Origin: an uncultured Chloroflexota bacterium | GTDB taxonomy: Bacteria; Chloroflexota; Limnocylindria; Limnocylindrales; Limnocylindraceae | Length of the DNA: 7,776 nucleotides | NCBI GenBank assembly: GCA_903851225.1 | Contig: CAINNT010000202.1 | Span: forward strand, 1-7,776 | Direction: 5' to 3' | In this document: in pieces, positions 5,571 through 7,776 of the stretch | Numbering within the stretch: position 1 is the stretch's first letter | Layout: each line of letters begins with the position of its first letter | Made by a program: the position numbers and the translations under genes | Notes under the pieces: model-generated | The model's input: the letters and a program-made list of their open reading frames with translations, nothing else | Told to the model about the DNA's origin: nothing | Database searches by the model: none

Positions 5571-6698
5571 CTATTTGGCGCGCTGACGCGCCGCAACCCT
5601 GCCAAGATGCCGGCGAAACTCGATTGACGCCTGGTCGGGCCCGGCGATGTGCAGCTCCTCCGACAGGTCAATTGGCAGCTCTTCTGGTCGCTGTGATTCA
5701 GTGATCGGTCGATCTTGATCGAGAATGAGCCGCTGGAACGCGGCAAGTTCGGTGTCGTTTGATGGATCTAGTCGGTAACTGCGCGCATTCCATGTGAAGG
5801 TTCGCGTCTCTTTTGCAGAGAGTGGCGATGCGGCAATAAAGAGCACGAAGCGATTCCCTTCTGGGAGTTGCTGATCGAGGGTCACCGAGTACGGCAGATG
5901 CACCGTGTAGGTGGTTGGATCGCGCTGCACCTTGGTGCCTGGCGCCGCATCCCCCTTCACGCTGGTTTGCGGCTCTTCGAGTGCAATTTGGAAACTGATC
6001 GTGGTCTCGTTGCTCTCCACCACATGGTCGGGGCTGAGTGGCTTGGCTCGGTCGCCAAGGATCCCCTCGTGCACCCACGGGAAGTGGCTGAAGTCGATGA
6101 AGTTCTCGATTCGTCGCGCGGGTGAGCACTTCCAGTCATAGGTGGTGATCGGAATGGTGCGCAGCGAAGGATCCCCCCACCACGGAGCTTCAGGGAGCGG
6201 ATAGAGCGGAGCCGGATGCTCCCAGCCGCCAGGGCCTGGCTCAAGCAGCACCCAGACCAGACCGATGTGCTCGACTGCGGCATACCGTTCGATGCGCGCA
6301 CGTCGTGGGATCGCGCGCCCATGAACTGCCGGGATGCGCTTCACCTCGCCGCTCTGGCCGTAACTCCAGCCGTGATACGGGCAGACGAGGCAGGCCTCTC
6401 CGGTCGCGGGGCTCCCATCGGGGGCCGGGCTTGTACCTGGGTCGACCCAGCCGAGCGAGAGTGCCGTGCCGCGATGCACGCAGAGGTCGGGGAAGGCAGC
6501 AACGGCCTCGCCAAGGCGGACGACCACCAACGACTCGCCAAAGAGTCGGACTGGCAGGGGACGGTCGGTCAGTTCAGCACTCTGGCAGACGGGCATCCAG
6601 GCGGAGCGGAGCGCCTGGTCGAGGGCCGCCTCGCCAGTGGCATCGAGGTCATTGGGTCCCGCTTCGCCCGGGAGCGCCGCCTCGTCGAGGCCGCTCAT
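5571..6698 (-). CDS. Rieske non-heme iron oxygenase, oxygenase subunit
   Basis: This 375-residue protein belongs to the Rieske oxygenases, which hydroxylate or demethylate organic compounds with O2 and electrons from a reductase. The N-terminal Rieske domain has CVHRG (C73, H75) and CPYHGW (C106, H109), the four [2Fe-2S] ligands. The catalytic domain carries ENFIDFSHFPWVH, giving D202-x2-H205-x4-H210 with two of the iron ligands; the third is probably D327 or D329 in LDQDRPITESQ, a segment like that of single-subunit VanA/NdmA-type demethylases. It is cytoplasmic, with no Tat signal. The gap between H75 and C106 is 30 residues, where about 15-18 is usual; the extra loop is rich in Pro, Gly and Ser. 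The ATG overlaps the stop of the nucleoside hydrolase (ATGA), so the two are translationally coupled. No reductase or ferredoxin is in the window. The substrate is unknown. Confidence 0.93.
   Translation of the reverse strand: MSGLDEAALPGEAGPNDLDATGEAALDQALRSAWMPVCQSAELTDRPLPVRLFGESLVVVRLGEAVAAFPDLCVHRGTALSLGWVDPGTSPAPDGSPATGEACLVCPYHGWSYGQSGEVKRIPAVHGRAIPRRARIERYAAVEHIGLVWVLLEPGPGGWEHPAPLYPLPEAPWWGDPSLRTIPITTYDWKCSPARRIENFIDFSHFPWVHEGILGDRAKPLSPDHVVESNETTISFQIALEEPQTSVKGDAAPGTKVQRDPTTYTVHLPYSVTLDQQLPEGNRFVLFIAASPLSAKETRTFTWNARSYRLDPSNDTELAAFQRLILDQDRPITESQRPEELPIDLSEELHIAGPDQASIEFRRHLGRVAARQRAK
5577..5592. repeat. Hairpin at the convergent gene junction
   Basis: GGCGCG, loop CTGA and CGCGCC form a perfect 6-bp stem inside the last codons of the Rieske oxygenase gene, about 10 bases beyond the stop of the transporter gene. 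The gap between the stops is 4 bases, so any terminator must lie within coding sequence. No T-run is present on either side; a weak bidirectional stop or RNA-end stabiliser is possible. Confidence 0.3.
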
Positions 6699-7657
6699 CG
6701 CTGGCCGAAAACCTCCAGGAGCATCGCCACGAACCGGTCGGCGTTGGCGTCGAGCGCAACGTCGGCATTCGGCTCAAGCCGGCTCCGCTGGTGGGTATCG
6801 ACAACGGTGCGACCTAGGGTGAGCGCCCCCGCCGTTTCAACAGCAACGTGGCAACGCTTCGTGGTGACGATGTCTGGCTCCACGAGTGCCGCCACGCAGA
6901 GCGCGTCGTGGACCGGCGCTGAATTCGGGATGTCCATCTTCTGCATCGCCTCATAGCTATTGATGCGCCGGGTCACGAACGTTTCCGTCGCCTTGCCGGC
7001 CGGAGTGCCGAGCGCACCGAGCGCAGCGCACTGCTTGTCGGTGACCAGCGCCTTATGCGTTGCGTCGAGCGGGACAAGGAGCACGTTGCGGAATCCAGCC
7101 TCAAAGACGCTTGCTGCAGCATCTGGATCGGCCCAAATATTGAACTCTGCCGATGCGGTCATGTTCGGGACTTCGTGCCCACCGCCCATGATGATGAGCT
7201 GCGGCACCCACTCCGCGAAGCGTGGCTCCAATGCCACAGCAGCTGCAATGTTGGTGAGCGGGCCCACTGGCATGAGCGTGATCGGTTGAGTCGCTGACCG
7301 ATATGTCTCAATCAGGTAGTCGACCGCCTTGGTTGAGGCCGGCTCTCTGCTCGTACGAGGAATGTCGAGGTACGTTCCGTGTGGGTCCGCGACCGAATCT
7401 GTCTTGAAAAATCGCTCAGATGGCATCGCCTTTCGAACCAACGGCCGCGATATCCCTGCATGCACCGGTATCTCAGGTCGCCCGATCAGATCAAGGACTG
7501 ACAGTGTGTTAATGGTCGTGGCGCTGAGCGGAGCGTTGCCAAACACCGTCGTCACGCCGACGAGGTCCACCTTGGGGTGAAGGGCTGCCAACATGATGGC
7601 TACCGCATCGTCGGTGCCCGTATCGCAGTCCAAGATCACTTGATGTTTCTGTGTCAT
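6695..7657 (-). CDS. Nucleoside hydrolase (IUNH family)
   Basis: Enzymes of this family use a bound calcium to cleave the N-glycosidic bond of ribonucleosides, releasing base and ribose for salvage or catabolism. The 320-residue length is typical. VILDCDTGTDDA near the N-terminus (D10, D12, D16, D17) is the calcium-binding DxDxGxDDA signature; VGPLTN follows at 131-136; EFNIWADPDA (171-180) and PVHDA with H250 and D251 complete the active site. Specificity (purine, pyrimidine or other) cannot be read from this. The ATG at 7657 is chosen over a TTG at 7684 because it puts the signature at the usual distance from the N-terminus. No ribosome binding site is visible; TAGAAT lies 7 bases upstream, so the mRNA may be leaderless. 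Its stop overlaps the start of the Rieske oxygenase by 4 bases, implying one operon and linked function. Confidence 0.95.
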   Translation of the reverse strand: MTQKHQVILDCDTGTDDAVAIMLAALHPKVDLVGVTTVFGNAPLSATTINTLSVLDLIGRPEIPVHAGISRPLVRKAMPSERFFKTDSVADPHGTYLDIPRTSREPASTKAVDYLIETYRSATQPITLMPVGPLTNIAAAVALEPRFAEWVPQLIIMGGGHEVPNMTASAEFNIWADPDAAASVFEAGFRNVLLVPLDATHKALVTDKQCAALGALGTPAGKATETFVTRRINSYEAMQKMDIPNSAPVHDALCVAALVEPDIVTTKRCHVAVETAGALTLGRTVVDTHQRSRLEPNADVALDANADRFVAMLLEVFGQR

Positions 7658-7664
7658 GGCAGGG

Positions 7665-7670
7665 ATTCTA
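7665..7670 (-). promoter_or_regulatory. Candidate -10 element of the nucleoside hydrolase gene
   Basis: TAGAAT on the minus strand (7670 to 7665) matches five of six -10 consensus bases and fits TANNNT. It ends 7 bases before the ATG, so transcription would start at about the start codon. It sits inside a small inverted repeat, GGGAT-N3-ATCCC (7662-7674). No good -35 is seen, and the TAG is also the stop of a possible upstream frame, so the call is uncertain. Confidence 0.4.
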
Positions 7671-7776
7671 TCCCGCTTGGGCAACGGTGCTGCGCTTGTT
7701 GCGCACCTGGTACGTGATCGGTACGCGATTCTGATTCAGTATCCGCCAAGCCGACCCGCGGGCATCGCCTACGGCG
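7668..7776 (-). CDS. Possible 3' end of an unrecognised minus-strand gene (partial)
   Basis: One minus-strand frame is open from the window edge (first full codon at 7775) to a TAG at 7670-7668, giving 35 residues that include AWRILNQNRVPITY. Its third codon positions are fairly GC-rich, as in the known genes, and it would end 10 bases before the nucleoside hydrolase start, a normal operon spacing. However, a plus-strand frame from an ATG at 7656 and another minus-strand frame ending at 7654 are also open, so at this length the evidence is weak. No family was recognised. Confidence 0.25.
   Translation of the reverse strand, partial: AVGDARGSAWRILNQNRVPITYQVRNKRSTVAQAG
7709..7730. repeat. Short imperfect tandem repeat, 2 x 11 bp
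   Basis: GGTACGTGATC (7709-7719) is followed directly by GGTACGCGATT (7720-7730), with 9 of 11 positions the same. It lies about 50-70 bases before the nucleoside hydrolase start and could be a pair of half-sites for a local regulator. It could also be chance, or part of a coding sequence. Confidence 0.25.

Noticed and set aside
6216..6956. Plus-strand open frame of 246 residues opposite the Rieske and hydrolase genes
   Set aside because: It is antisense to two genes with clear active-site motifs and has no domain of its own.
7658..7684. Nucleoside hydrolase starting at TTG 7684
   Set aside because: It adds nine residues that do not look like the family and no ribosome binding site supports it; the ATG at 7657 places the Asp signature at the usual distance.

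Overview
The window looks like chromosomal DNA of a GC-rich bacterium, most likely an actinobacterium. The pointers are: LexA operators of the Gram-positive/actinobacterial type (GAAC-N4-GTTC), a LexA of that style, an actinobacterial-looking Pol IV tail, and -10 elements lying 6-7 bases before three ATG codons, which suggests leaderless mRNAs. A deeper placement such as Thermoleophilia would be a guess. No RNA genes, insertion sequences, CRISPR arrays or inteins were seen.

Left part (1-2801), an SOS neighbourhood. A small minus-strand gene (13-330, possibly DUF6504-like) lies behind two LexA boxes spaced exactly 23 bp centre to centre, and another minus-strand gene may begin at the window edge. 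Divergent from it runs rplI (ribosomal protein L9), complete except for one extra G in a G6 run that breaks the frame. The next gene, dinB (DNA polymerase IV), overlaps the rplI stop but has no ATG/GTG/TTG in front of its catalytic N-terminus; an ATT stands where the start should be. lexA follows with a strong promoter, a LexA box in its spacer and almost no leader.

Middle (2802-5566). The lexA-dnaB gap holds a GC hairpin, a perfect DnaA box and a terminator-like hairpin. dnaB (replicative helicase) is complete and intein-free, and is followed 4 bases later by a major facilitator transporter. Because rplI and dnaB are neighbours in the common rpsF-ssb-rpsR-rplI-dnaB arrangement, dinB and lexA appear to sit inside an otherwise classical replication/ribosome cluster, placing SOS control, lesion bypass and helicase production side by side.

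Right part (5571-7776), minus strand, convergent with the transporter. A nucleoside hydrolase and a Rieske non-heme iron oxygenase are translationally coupled by a 4-base ATGA overlap. This pairing suggests a small catabolic or salvage route in which a (perhaps modified) nucleoside is split and the product oxidised or demethylated; the substrate is unknown. The last ~110 bases are unresolved and may hold the 3' end of another minus-strand gene.
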